Of a DNA stretch of 64,000 bases, positions 56,089 to 64,000 are shown piece by piece. The notes under the pieces are model-generated. The model worked only from the letters and a program-made list of their open reading frames with translations, was not told where the DNA came from and made no database searches. Source of the DNA: Chlorobiales bacterium Clorobi_01 (lineage in GTDB: Bacteria > Bacteroidota > Chlorobiia > Chlorobiales > Chlorobiaceae). Numbering within the stretch: the first letter of the stretch is position 1; every line of letters starts with the position of its first letter. Made by a program: the position numbers and the translations under genes. The stretch lies in the NCBI GenBank assembly GCA_001602925.1, contig LUZT01000006.1, forward strand, positions 426,504 to 490,503. The letters run 5' to 3'.

Positions 56089-56838
56089 ATGAACACGAAA
56101 TCAATTGTTGTTCTCTTGTTGCTTGCCCTGTTTTCCCTGCGGGCTTATGCGGCGGAAAACCGTTATGAAGAGGTGCGCTTTGCACGCGGAACCAGCAGCA
56201 CCACCATCAGGTCATCGGTAACGGGCTACGACACCGTCAACTACACGGTCGATGCAATGGCCGGACAGAACATGACCGTAAGCCTGCAAAGCAACATTAA
56301 TGCCAACTACTTCAACATCTATGCTCCCGGCAAAGGGCCTGGAGGCGAGGCAATGTTTATCGGTGAGATCAAAGGCAACCGTTACTCCGGAAAGCTGCCG
56401 GCAACGGGCAGGTACACCATTCAGGTTTACCTGATGCGAAGCGTCGCGCGCCGGAACGTACGGGCAAACTTCACGCTGAACGTTGCGGTATCCGGCAGAG
56501 GGGGTTCAGCAATGGCTCCTGCCACAGGAGCGGGGGTAGAATGGCCACGTCAGTATGATGCCTCTGGTGACGTTGTCTGCTCCGCGCATGATGGTGGCGG
56601 TAAATTGCGCTGTGATTTCCGTGTTAAGAGGAGTCGTTTCGGGCGTGGTGAAGCGACGATCTGGCTCAGAAAGCCAGCTTCAGGCGGTGCTATCCGTGTT
56701 CTCTATTTCAACAACGGTAGATTCACAACCGACGAGGATATACCCGTTCGTCAGCAGAAATTCAACGATACATGGAGGGTTTCAGTTGGGGAAAATGAGA
56801 TGTACTTCATTCCCGATGCGCTCATCTATGGAGGCTGA
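56089..56838 (+). CDS. Secreted protein resembling g-type lysozyme inhibitors
   Basis: A 249-residue exported protein with signal peptide (IVVLLLLALFSLRAYAAE). The N-terminal half (VRFARGTSSTTIRSSVTGYD, NYTVDAMAGQNMTVSL, NANYFNIYAPG) matches the fold pattern of PliG-type periplasmic inhibitors of goose-type lysozyme and of PPC-like domains. The C-terminal half (from about residue 160) has two cysteines (VVCSAHDGGGKLRCDF) that may form a disulfide and an unknown beta-rich domain. If it is an inhibitor it would protect the murein in the periplasm. It lies between the two groEL copies. Confidence 0.6.
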   Translation: MNTKSIVVLLLLALFSLRAYAAENRYEEVRFARGTSSTTIRSSVTGYDTVNYTVDAMAGQNMTVSLQSNINANYFNIYAPGKGPGGEAMFIGEIKGNRYSGKLPATGRYTIQVYLMRSVARRNVRANFTLNVAVSGRGGSAMAPATGAGVEWPRQYDASGDVVCSAHDGGGKLRCDFRVKRSRFGRGEATIWLRKPASGGAIRVLYFNNGRFTTDEDIPVRQQKFNDTWRVSVGENEMYFIPDALIYGG

Positions 56839-56954
56839 TATTTGACTTTTAATCTCTATGACTCAAATTCACCGCTGCTTGTAGTAGAGTTTTTTATCTA
56901 TAACAGATCTATTCTCCGGTTCTCTGACAAAACTGATTGACTTGATCCGTGAAC

Positions 56955-57416
56955 ATGGCGCGATATCTTTTGACGGGGGATCGCGCCATTTCATTGACAA
57001 ATGCTTCGGTAAACAGTGAAATGAATGACAGGATGTCAAGTCTTGACAAAATTTCCGATCTATCGCTTGGGCTTTCCGCCATGCTTGCAAGCATGGCGTT
57101 TTTCTATCTGTCGCAATGGCAGTTCACGGCGGAGCACGTGCTGCTTATCATATTTGTTTTGCTGCCATACCTGATCTGCTGGCTTTCCAGCATACGGTTA
57201 CTCCATGCAAACAGGCCATATGGTCAGATCGCAGCCAGTTTTTCTGTCGTTGTGCTGCTATTTACCGGTTTGACTTACGGCACACTCTTCTTCGGCACAA
57301 GCGGTTCCACAAGCGCTCTGGTATTCATTGCGGTTCCGCTCTACATTCTCGTCGGAACCGCCGTTATTCCCGGAATCGCCAATCTGGTTTTACTCTATCA
57401 GCAGAGACATCGCTGA
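56955..57416 (+). CDS. Four-helix membrane protein of unknown function
   Basis: About 153 residues from the ATG at 56955 (a GTG at 56949 is also possible). Four hydrophobic helices: LGLSAMLASMAFFYL, VLLIIFVLLPYLICWLSSI, IAASFSVVVLLFTGLTYG and ALVFIAVPLYILVGTAVIPGI. No motif or family recognised. The N-terminal 40 residues are soluble. Isolated between two accessory genes and flanked by the groEL duplication. Confidence 0.6.
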   Translation: MARYLLTGDRAISLTNASVNSEMNDRMSSLDKISDLSLGLSAMLASMAFFYLSQWQFTAEHVLLIIFVLLPYLICWLSSIRLLHANRPYGQIAASFSVVVLLFTGLTYGTLFFGTSGSTSALVFIAVPLYILVGTAVIPGIANLVLLYQQRHR

Positions 57417-57470
57417 AAAAAGCCTGCTTTCAGCTGAGCGCCATTCTTCATTTCCGAAAAGAAAACAAAA

Positions 57471-57504
57471 AGGGCGAACGGTATCTTCCGGATTCATTCG
57501 CCCT
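57471..57504 (-). terminator. Terminator after META-domain gene
   Basis: AGGGCGAA at 57471-57478 pairs with TTCGCCCT at 57497-57504. On the minus strand it is followed by TTTTTGTTTT. It may also serve the convergent membrane protein gene. Confidence 0.8.
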
Positions 57505-57582
57505 GATTATTTACGAGAATAGCTGTGACCTCCTCATTGATCGATCTTGATTCCGGTCTCATTGCTGAGGTCGTTGATCGCT

Positions 57583-58584
57583 TTAATCATGCGGTTCCAA
57601 AGGAACTCCCGACGCATAGTTCAAATCACCCGCCAGACAGCTGATGCCTGCCGGAAGCGTGCCGGTGGGTTTGCGCTCCTTTTCGACATAGCGTTTCCCG
57701 TTGAACATGTGCCTGACATAGCAGGCTTTGGCTCCACCTCCCGATTCCGTTCTCCAGATGTCATGCCATCCGTTGTGTGTATCCGGGGAAATAATCACCG
57801 GCGTGCGGGTGATCGGAAAATCTTGCACAAGGTGATAACCATCCGCTTTTCTGGTCAACACCAGCATGTTGCATCCGCCCGTGCCGCAGAAAAACGATCC
57901 CATCAGGTAGACAATCGCTTCGTCTTTTCCGTCGCCGTCGAGATCGACAAAGCTGTAAACATAGGTGGCTTTTTGATCCAAAACCACAGACTTCCGGTAA
58001 TCAGGCGAAGCCGCCAAAATTGCCTGTTCGATTGCCGCATCCGGTTTGTTCAGAAACGGCGCTTCGCGCTGAAGTTCCCAGACGAAGATGCCTCCGTCGG
58101 CCATGAGGCTGAGGTAGAGCTTCCCGTCTTTGAACAGGTAGCCTCGAACCCATTTTGACTGGGAGGCGACCAGCTGGCCCATGCTGGGCGGCGGGCAGAA
58201 CGCCCTGGTGGTTGCCAGAGAGCCGAATTCAAAACTGCCATTCGACCGGTCGACAGAGGCTTTCAGCTTCCACGTGCCATTTGCGTTATTGCAATCGAGG
58301 CGCATGTGAACCGTGCCGTCCGCGTTGAGTTGCATCGTGTACCGCGAGGCATCGCGTGGACGCTGAACGCCTTGGGCGTCATCCATCGACTGGAACTCGA
58401 CCAGACGCCATTGTGTCCCGGCAAGTGGATTGTCGGTTTTGCCGTCGGTGTTTTTTTCTTGTGAGGCTTGAGTCAGGTCACGGCTTTTTGCATCGGTATA
58501 ACCGAACAAGGAAAGAACGAAGAGAGAAAAAGCCATGACCAGAACGGCGGGGACGTGGGACAACCGTCGAATGGAGTGTTTCAT
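57583..58584 (-). CDS. META-domain exported protein
   Basis: A 333-residue exported protein. Start at 58584 is chosen because the 83 codons before it are antisense to the groEL fragment. Residues 1-30 are a signal peptide (VPAVLVMAFSLFVLSLFG). The META domain follows (GTQWRLVEFQSM, YTMQLNADGTVHMRLDCNNANGTW, then the ATTRAFCPPPSM pattern), as in HslJ-type proteins. The C-terminal half has a calcium-like DLDGDGKDEAIVYL loop and several cysteines (FFCGTGGCNML). The function of META proteins is not firmly known. It lies between the two groEL copies. Confidence 0.75.
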   Translation of the reverse strand: MKHSIRRLSHVPAVLVMAFSLFVLSLFGYTDAKSRDLTQASQEKNTDGKTDNPLAGTQWRLVEFQSMDDAQGVQRPRDASRYTMQLNADGTVHMRLDCNNANGTWKLKASVDRSNGSFEFGSLATTRAFCPPPSMGQLVASQSKWVRGYLFKDGKLYLSLMADGGIFVWELQREAPFLNKPDAAIEQAILAASPDYRKSVVLDQKATYVYSFVDLDGDGKDEAIVYLMGSFFCGTGGCNMLVLTRKADGYHLVQDFPITRTPVIISPDTHNGWHDIWRTESGGGAKACYVRHMFNGKRYVEKERKPTGTLPAGISCLAGDLNYASGVPLEPHD

Positions 58585-58745
58585 TGTCGTAAACATCTGG
58601 ATGTTGCAAGAGATCACGGCAATCCGGGAGTCATAATGAAAAGTCATTAACCTCCGATTGGTTGGCCGAGTTCCAGAAAATTCAGGCCTCTTTATGTTTT
58701 GCGTTCGGTGATTTTTTAGGGGGTTTCGTAAGCATGGAAAAATCC
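58585..58745. other. Gap between META gene and groEL fragment
   Basis: About 160 bases upstream of the minus-strand META-domain gene, likely its promoter. No gene recognised. A frame running through here and across the groEL fragment is only an extension of the META frame. Confidence 0.5.
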
Positions 58746-59041
58746 AGAGCCGCTTCGCCAGATCGTTGCCAACACCGGCACGACCGATGGCGCCGTCGTT
58801 CTCGAGAAGGTGAAGAACGCTGAAGGCGATCACGGCTTCAATGCTCGCACCGAGCTCGAGAACGCCGCTTCGGTTGCCAGCATCCTGCTTACCGCGGAAG
58901 CTGCAATCACCGACGTCAAGGAAGACAAGGCTGATATGCCTGCAATGCCTCCGGGTGGCATGGGCGGCATGGGTGGCATGTACTGATCACCGATTGTTCA
59001 TGACAACAAAAAAGGCCTGCGAAAGCGGGCCTTTTTTGTTG
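58746..59041 (+). pseudogene. Truncated second copy of groEL 3' end
   Basis: Nearly identical to 55539-55894: it starts at the codons for [10 protein letters not shown], runs in frame to [10 protein letters not shown] and stop, and includes the groEL terminator. There is a clean in-frame deletion of 60 bases (matching 55648-55707), and fewer than a dozen base changes. No start codon and no upstream 3/4 of the gene, so it is a non-functional fragment. Confidence 0.95.
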
Positions 59042-59128
59042 GGTGAATGGGCTGGATTTTCATTTCTCTTCACCGAAATCGCATCTGATAGCGATTTCGA
59101 GACTGACTGTTTATCGCCGGTGACTCGA

Positions 59129-61258
59129 TCAAGACTTCGTTTCCGTTTCGGGGTTCTGCGTGCCATGAGGCTCAGTGAGCATCGCTTTGATAGTGGCGGT
59201 AAATTCGACGATCTTGAACGGTTTGCTGATGAAATGCATCTCGTGTTCAGTATCCTCATCAAGCAAGTTCATTTCCTGTGGAAAGCCGGACATAAAAATG
59301 GTTTTCAGATGAGGGGATATGGCGCGAAGTTTCCTTGAAAGCTCTTTGCCGTTCATCTCTGGCATGACTACATCAGTCAGAAGCATGTCAATTTTCTTTC
59401 CCGAATTTGCCACGATGTTGATCGCTTCGTTTGCCGAGGTTGTCGAAAGCACACGGTATCCGCTTTTTTCAAGAACGGTTTTGACGATATAAAGGATAGC
59501 CTCATTATCATCGATTACCAGTATTGTCTGCTGATCATCATTACTGGTAGTATCTTTCCGCGGCTTCTTCCTGTCCGGCACGGTCGTTTCTTCACTCAAG
59601 GGCAGGTAAATCGTAAAGCGGCTTCCCTTGCCCGGAGTGCTTTCGCATTCGAGATAGCCTTTGTTCTGCGTGACGATACCATAGACGGTTGAAAGTCCCA
59701 TACCACTGCCTTTTCCGACTTCTTTCGTGGTGAAAAAAGGGTCGAAGATGTGGGGAAGTACATTCTTGTCTATGCCACAGCCGTTGTCAATCACCGAAAT
59801 CATGGCAAAATTGCCTGGAGTCTGGCAGGGATGGTTTGCATAGCAATCGGCGGGATACACTTTTATGCTTGAGGTTTCGATAATTACCGATCCCGTGCCA
59901 TTGATGGCTTCGCGCGCATTGGCGCACAGGCTTGTTATCAACTGATCGAATTGGGATGGGTCTATCAGAATTTTTGCTCCATGACTACCGGGGCGTAGCT
60001 CGAAGTGTATCTTTTCCCCGATCAGTTTTTGCAACATCGGCACTTCGTCATGAAGGGCTGTGTCCAGTTCTAAAATTTTTGGCAGGATCGTTTGTTTTAG
60101 CGCAAAGGCCAGCAATTGCTGTATCAGTTGGGCTGCGCGCATGGTTGAGTCGCGGATGTTCAGCAGATTTTCGACATATGGGCTCTTGTCATTCAATTCC
60201 TCGATGACTATTTCAGTATGTCCCAAAATGGTCGAAAGCACATTGTTGATGTCGTGGGCAATACCACCTGCGAGACGGCCGATCATATCCATTTTCTGGG
60301 TATGCTGCATGGCTTCCATTGTCTTTTGTGCTGAATCTTCAGCATACTTTCGGGCAATGATATCCCATGCCACTCCGCTCAACTCGTTGAGCAGCCGGAT
60401 GTCATTCTGGTCATAGTTGGCGGGCTTGTCGCCGACTTCGAGAGTTGCCATCACCTTGCCGTTGCGGATGATCGGTACGATCAGCTCGCGTATGGCTTCC
60501 TTGTGCGATACTGATTTGCAGTTGCAGTGCCTCAGTGTTGCATGATCATTGTGGATTATTGCTCTCTTTTTCTGTAGGACGTCAGCCGGTACTTTGAGGT
60601 CGATCACCGAGGGATGTTCTGCATGGCCGCAGTTGTCTTTTTTTGCGTTGCTCGAACAGGCGTGTCTCATAATCGACTGATCATCCGAGATCATATTGAA
60701 AAATCCGAGTGTGCTGCCAGTCAGCCGTTCAGCCTCATCAAGCGTATAGGTGAGTAAATCCTCGGTCGAAGCGTTGTCAGCCATTTCGAGAAGATGGTGC
60801 CTGAATTCGGTCAGCGCCGCGAAATGGTAGCGTTCGATATTGTCCTGTATGATGGCCAGGATCAGCGTTTTGTTTTCCAGGGGGATTGTGCCGAAGTTCA
60901 GCTCAACGTGAGAGAGTGTTCCGTCGGCTTTCCGGTGCATCGAGAAAAATCGGTCCTCTTTTTCTTCCGACAGCTTTTTCAGCCAGGGTTGTTCATGTGC
61001 CCACGATGGTGCGTCAATCTCGTGGATTTTCATTGAGCGGAGCTGGCTGACAGGCCATCCGTAAAATCTGGCCGCGGCCTGGTTGGCATCGACGATGCTG
61101 CCTGATTCAGCATCGATAAGCATCATTACAGCAGAATGGTTCTCAAAAATATTCTTGAAAAAATTATTGCCTTGGGGCGTTTCAACTGCGGACATACCAT
61201 CGGGTTGCGGTGATGGGGCCTGCTGTTCGTTTCTCTTATCAATACTGGGATCAGGCAT
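59129..61258 (-). CDS. Hybrid sensor histidine kinase (PAS-GAF-HK-REC)
   Basis: A 709-residue cytoplasmic signalling protein with no membrane segment. A PAS domain (residues 36-145) and a GAF-type domain (about 160-310, with HACSSNAKKDNCGH and HCNCKSVSH, an unusual Cys/His content) lead to the histidine kinase core: H335 in GGIAHDINN, N-box ANAREAING, G1 box DNGCGID, G2 box GKGSGMGLSTVYG. A receiver domain with phospho-acceptor D629 (LTDVVMPEMNG) ends it. Output is therefore phosphorelay; no partner regulator is adjacent. The Cys/His cluster could bind metal or heme. Confidence 0.92.
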   Translation of the reverse strand: MPDPSIDKRNEQQAPSPQPDGMSAVETPQGNNFFKNIFENHSAVMMLIDAESGSIVDANQAAARFYGWPVSQLRSMKIHEIDAPSWAHEQPWLKKLSEEKEDRFFSMHRKADGTLSHVELNFGTIPLENKTLILAIIQDNIERYHFAALTEFRHHLLEMADNASTEDLLTYTLDEAERLTGSTLGFFNMISDDQSIMRHACSSNAKKDNCGHAEHPSVIDLKVPADVLQKKRAIIHNDHATLRHCNCKSVSHKEAIRELIVPIIRNGKVMATLEVGDKPANYDQNDIRLLNELSGVAWDIIARKYAEDSAQKTMEAMQHTQKMDMIGRLAGGIAHDINNVLSTILGHTEIVIEELNDKSPYVENLLNIRDSTMRAAQLIQQLLAFALKQTILPKILELDTALHDEVPMLQKLIGEKIHFELRPGSHGAKILIDPSQFDQLITSLCANAREAINGTGSVIIETSSIKVYPADCYANHPCQTPGNFAMISVIDNGCGIDKNVLPHIFDPFFTTKEVGKGSGMGLSTVYGIVTQNKGYLECESTPGKGSRFTIYLPLSEETTVPDRKKPRKDTTSNDDQQTILVIDDNEAILYIVKTVLEKSGYRVLSTTSANEAINIVANSGKKIDMLLTDVVMPEMNGKELSRKLRAISPHLKTIFMSGFPQEMNLLDEDTEHEMHFISKPFKIVEFTATIKAMLTEPHGTQNPETETKS

Positions 61259-61476
61259 GGCAAGGGATACTTTTTTTGCAAAAAGGGGATTGATAACGCC
61301 GGATGCAAAACCATTTATGCTACAATGATACCTATTTTTTTTTGATAAATGTATAGCGCTATATCAATTTTAACTTTTCACGGAGTTTCGTTCAGATCCC
61401 AATCTGCCTTTTTTATTTGTGTTATGGATTGATTACAATTAAAAACAATTTTTTCGTTATTGACGAACCTGAACCT

Positions 61477-62160
61477 ATGAGAGCAGTACTACTGGTCAGC
61501 GGCGGGATGGATAGCCTGGTGGCTACCGCGCTGGCGCATCGTGAGGGATTCGAGCTGGCGGCCATGCATGTCAATTACGGGCAGCGGACGTGGCAGAAGG
61601 AACTCGAGTGTTTCCGGCAGATTTGTGTCCATTACGGCATCGTTGACCGGCTGGAGGTCGATGCCATGTTCCTCAGCGCCATCGGCGGTTCGTCACTGAC
61701 CGACGCGGCGATTCCTGTTGGCCCGGCTGACCTCGCGGGCACCGGTATTCCTACCAGTTACGTGCCCTTCCGCAACGCCAATTTCCTCTCGATGGCCGTG
61801 AGCTGGTCGGAGGTGATCGGCGCGAACCGCATCTTCATCGGCGCGGTCGAGGAGGACTCTTCCGGCTATCCCGATTGCCGCAAGGTGTTTTACGATGCTT
61901 TCAACCAGGTGATCGAACACGGTACGCGCCCTGAAACCCGCATCGAAATCGTGACGCCGCTCATCGACATGAGCAAGGCGGAGATCGTCAGGCGCGGCAT
62001 GGAACTCGATGCGCCGTTCAACTACAGCTGGTCGTGCTACAAGAGCGAGGGCAAGGCGTGCGGCGTGTGCGACAGTTGCGCCCGGCGCTTGCGAGCCTTC
62101 GCTTCGGTTGGCATGGACGATCCAGTCGAGTACGAGGTCAGACCGAATTATCTGCAATAA
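61477..62160 (+). CDS. queC: 7-cyano-7-deazaguanine synthase
   Basis: A 227-residue enzyme that converts 7-carboxy-7-deazaguanine to preQ0 in the queuosine pathway. The P-loop SGGMDS is at residues 8-13, and the zinc cysteines are in [18 protein letters not shown] near the end. The start at 61477 gives the canonical [11 protein letters not shown]-terminus; the frame extends to 61417 without support. The next gene follows 20 bases later. Confidence 0.96.
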   Translation: MRAVLLVSGGMDSLVATALAHREGFELAAMHVNYGQRTWQKELECFRQICVHYGIVDRLEVDAMFLSAIGGSSLTDAAIPVGPADLAGTGIPTSYVPFRNANFLSMAVSWSEVIGANRIFIGAVEEDSSGYPDCRKVFYDAFNQVIEHGTRPETRIEIVTPLIDMSKAEIVRRGMELDAPFNYSWSCYKSEGKACGVCDSCARRLRAFASVGMDDPVEYEVRPNYLQ

Positions 62161-62180
62161 CTAAGAACCCCCGATGTTTC

Positions 62181-62882
62181 ATGGAAAAGGCATATTCGAT
62201 TGATTCCGGTTCCGCTTCGCTGAACGAGCGTTTCAAACTCGCGTTCGGCCTGACGGCCCTCATCTGGATCACCGGCCTTGTCGGTCATTTTACCCCGCTG
62301 AAGGAGTGGCCCGCGCTGGCGCTCTACGTCATCGGCGGCATTGGTGTCGTTGTGTGGCGCGGCATGAGCAAGAGCGAGTGGGTCGGGATGTATCTGGCAG
62401 GTGGCAATCTGAAAAAATCCCTGAAGTGGGGTGGCATTGCTGGCGGCATCCTTTTCGTGATGGACCTCGTCAACACGGTGATCTACTACTCGAAAGGCGC
62501 ACCGCCGATGGTTGACATGCTCGGCATTCTGGTCAACATGAACTTCCTTTTTCTTTTCCCGATCCTTGTGCTGGCCGAGGAGTTTTTGTGGCGCGGGCTG
62601 ATGCTCTCGTCGATGGTCGAGAAGGGTTTCAATCCGCACCTGAGCGTTTTCGTCACCGCGATGTGCTATGTGCTGAACCACTACGCCGTCGCGCCGGTCG
62701 GCATGTACGAGCGCGGGCTGATGGCGATGATGGCTTTTCCGATTGGCATTCTTGGCGGTTATATTGTGCTCAAATCGAAGAACGTCTGGGGAAGCGTACT
62801 GGTACACATGATTACCATGTTTTCGATGGTGCTCGATATTTTTGTCATCCCCAATGTGGTGCCCTCACTATTTCATCTATGA
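62181..62882 (+). CDS. CPBP-family intramembrane protease
   Basis: A 233-residue membrane protein. Six or so helices are visible. The family motif EEFLWRGL is at about residue 133, followed by the later motifs LNHYAVAP and VLVHMITMF that complete the metal-binding site of CAAX/CPBP (type II) proteases. It lies 20 bases after queC and its stop overlaps the trpA start in an ATGA junction, so it is co-transcribed with trpA. Substrate unknown. Confidence 0.87.
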   Translation: MEKAYSIDSGSASLNERFKLAFGLTALIWITGLVGHFTPLKEWPALALYVIGGIGVVVWRGMSKSEWVGMYLAGGNLKKSLKWGGIAGGILFVMDLVNTVIYYSKGAPPMVDMLGILVNMNFLFLFPILVLAEEFLWRGLMLSSMVEKGFNPHLSVFVTAMCYVLNHYAVAPVGMYERGLMAMMAFPIGILGGYIVLKSKNVWGSVLVHMITMFSMVLDIFVIPNVVPSLFHL

Positions 62883-63682
62883 AAGAGAACAGAATTACCC
62901 GGCTGGTGAAGCAGGACAAGAAGCTGCTCATCGCCTACTATATGCCTGAATTTCCCGTGCCGGGCGCCACTTTGCCTGTGCTTGAAGCGTTGCAGGAGAG
63001 CGGGGCCGACCTCATCGAGCTCGGGATGCCCTACTCCGATCCCATTGGCGACGGGCCGGTGATCCAGGACGCGGCGCACAAGGCGATCAGCCATGGCGTG
63101 CATGTTGGCAGCATCTTCGAGATGGTCAGAAGAGCGCGCAATGGCGAGGGGTGCAAGAAGATCACCACGCCGATTCTGCTTATGGGTTACTGCAATCCGC
63201 TCATCGCCTACGGCGGCGACTGTTTCATGGCCGACGCGGTGAAGGCGGGCGTGGATGGGTTGCTGATTCCCGATCTGCCACCGGAAGAGTCGGAGGATTT
63301 CCTCGAACGCGCCAAAAACTTCGGCCTTTCAGTGATCTACCTCATTTCGCCGGTGACGCCGCCAGACAGGATCGAACTGATCGACAGCATGTCCACCGAC
63401 TTCTCTTACTGCCTCGCGGTTAACGCCACCACCGGTACTGGCAAGCTCGACGCCGCAGGCATGGACGAGAAGATCGCCGAGTACCTGCGCCGGGTTCGCG
63501 AGCACACGAAGAAGAAGTTCGTCGTTGGGTTTGGCATCAAGGATCGCGAGCGCGTGCGCAAGATGTGGGAGCTGGCCGACGGCGCGGTGGTCGGCTCGGC
63601 GCTGCTGCAACACGTCGCCACGGCGGAAACCCCCGAAGAGACTGCGGAGCTGGCTGCCGGATTCTGGAAATCGCTGCGGTGA
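62879..63682 (+). CDS. trpA: Tryptophan synthase alpha subunit
   Basis: A 267-residue TIM-barrel that cleaves indole-3-glycerol phosphate, passing indole to TrpB. Catalytic E47 and D58 lie in LIELGMPYSDPIGDGP; the phosphate site is in the C-terminal FVVGFGIKDRE region. The N-terminal strand is slightly unusual (LIAYYMPEFP). The ATG overlaps the CPBP stop. It is separate from trpB, 18 kb away. Confidence 0.95.
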   Translation: MKENRITRLVKQDKKLLIAYYMPEFPVPGATLPVLEALQESGADLIELGMPYSDPIGDGPVIQDAAHKAISHGVHVGSIFEMVRRARNGEGCKKITTPILLMGYCNPLIAYGGDCFMADAVKAGVDGLLIPDLPPEESEDFLERAKNFGLSVIYLISPVTPPDRIELIDSMSTDFSYCLAVNATTGTGKLDAAGMDEKIAEYLRRVREHTKKKFVVGFGIKDRERVRKMWELADGAVVGSALLQHVATAETPEETAELAAGFWKSLR

Positions 63683-63743
63683 TCCACGTGGCGGAGTCCC
63701 TTCCGGTACTCCGCCATTTCCAAGCACTTCGATTCTTCCAACC

Positions 63744-64000
63744 ATGCAAGCATCGGGCAAAACCACACCGGCGGTGACGGTTATCATTCCGCATCTCAGG
63801 AACCGCCTGATGCTCGATGCCTGCCTCGATGCTCTTCGCAAAACTACCTTCTCCGACTTTTCTGTGCTCGTCGTCGATAACGGCGGTGACGCTTCCGATC
63901 TCGCAGGTATCGACTCCGACTTTCCCGAAATCTTCGTTCTTCGCTTGCCCGAAAACGCAGGTTATGCTGGTGGCTGCAACGCGGGTCTGAAACTTGTGAT
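63744..64000 (+). CDS. Family 2 glycosyltransferase (partial, runs off window)
   Basis: The first 85 codons are present. The start TPAVTVIIPHLRN with LMLDACLDALRK and VLVVDNGGD follows the GT2 nucleotide-sugar binding fold; ENAGYAGGCNAGL is the usual second motif. No membrane helix in this part. It follows trpA by 62 bases. It may act in cell-surface polysaccharide synthesis; the acceptor is not deducible. Confidence 0.88.
   Translation, partial: MQASGKTTPAVTVIIPHLRNRLMLDACLDALRKTTFSDFSVLVVDNGGDASDLAGIDSDFPEIFVLRLPENAGYAGGCNAGLKLV

Noticed and set aside
58841-59338. 165-codon plus frame starting in the groEL fragment
   Set aside because: It reads the fragment in a different frame from GroEL and continues antisense to the hybrid kinase gene.

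Overview
The window reads as chromosome of a green sulfur bacterium (Chlorobiota), most likely Chlorobaculum or a close relative. This is inferred from gene content and protein style: a three-subunit polysulfide-reductase-like molybdoenzyme with a TorD chaperone, a Bacteroidota/Chlorobiota-type LptD and UvrA, scattered trp genes, GC-rich housekeeping genes, and N-epsilon-acetyl-beta-lysine (ablAB) genes of the kind known from salt-tolerant green sulfur bacteria. No photosynthesis gene lies in the window, so genus is not proven.

Layout. 0-4.3 kb: a helix-hairpin-helix DUF4332 protein, a MarR regulator, the ablA-ablB osmolyte pair and a small hypothetical. 4.3-6.5 kb: a DUF389 membrane protein and a secreted DUF1566 protein. 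6.9-11 kb: a compact four-gene run of OmpR-type regulator, sensor kinase, b-type cytochrome-like membrane protein and a 14-heme c-type cytochrome, which looks like a signal-controlled electron-transfer module. 11.1-14.9 kb: an A+T-richer two-gene island, an OLD-family ATPase/TOPRIM nuclease followed by a UvrD-like helicase, matching the Gabija anti-phage architecture. 15.2-20.2 kb: psrABC-torD-like operon on the minus strand. 20.6-22.6 kb: glnK-amt ammonium module. 22.9-25.6 kb: DUF2127 protein, a sigma factor with a membrane partner, and a small secreted Lys/Ala-rich protein. 25.9-26.1 kb: a decayed fragment of a flippase-like membrane protein. 26.4-31.9 kb: RNase R, a HEPN-motif protein, class II photolyase and a class I glutamine amidotransferase.

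32.6-40.7 kb: a two-partner secretion pair (TpsB pore and 1499-residue TpsA adhesin) and a convergent secreted trypsin-like protease with eight TPR repeats. 41.4-44.4 kb: a rhodanese, tRNA-Ser(CGA), a small outer-membrane barrel and two identical tRNA-Gly(GCC) genes in a duplicated segment separated by a MITE-like inverted repeat. 44.5-53.7 kb: trpB, lptD, an alpha/beta hydrolase, an Rrf2 regulator with cluster-type cysteines, and uvrA. 53.7-59.1 kb: groES-groEL behind a perfect CIRCE operator, then three accessory genes and, about 3.2 kb downstream, a second truncated copy of the 3' end of groEL with its terminator. 59.1-64 kb: a hybrid PAS/GAF histidine kinase, queC, a CPBP protease, trpA (18 kb from trpB) and the start of a family 2 glycosyltransferase that runs off the window.

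The most interesting parts are the Gabija-like pair, the 14-heme cytochrome operon with its internal 96-residue duplication, the groEL duplication flanking accessory genes, the two-partner secretion/TPR-protease locus, and several small repeats that look like non-autonomous mobile elements. Functions are read from protein motifs and context only; no database search was possible.
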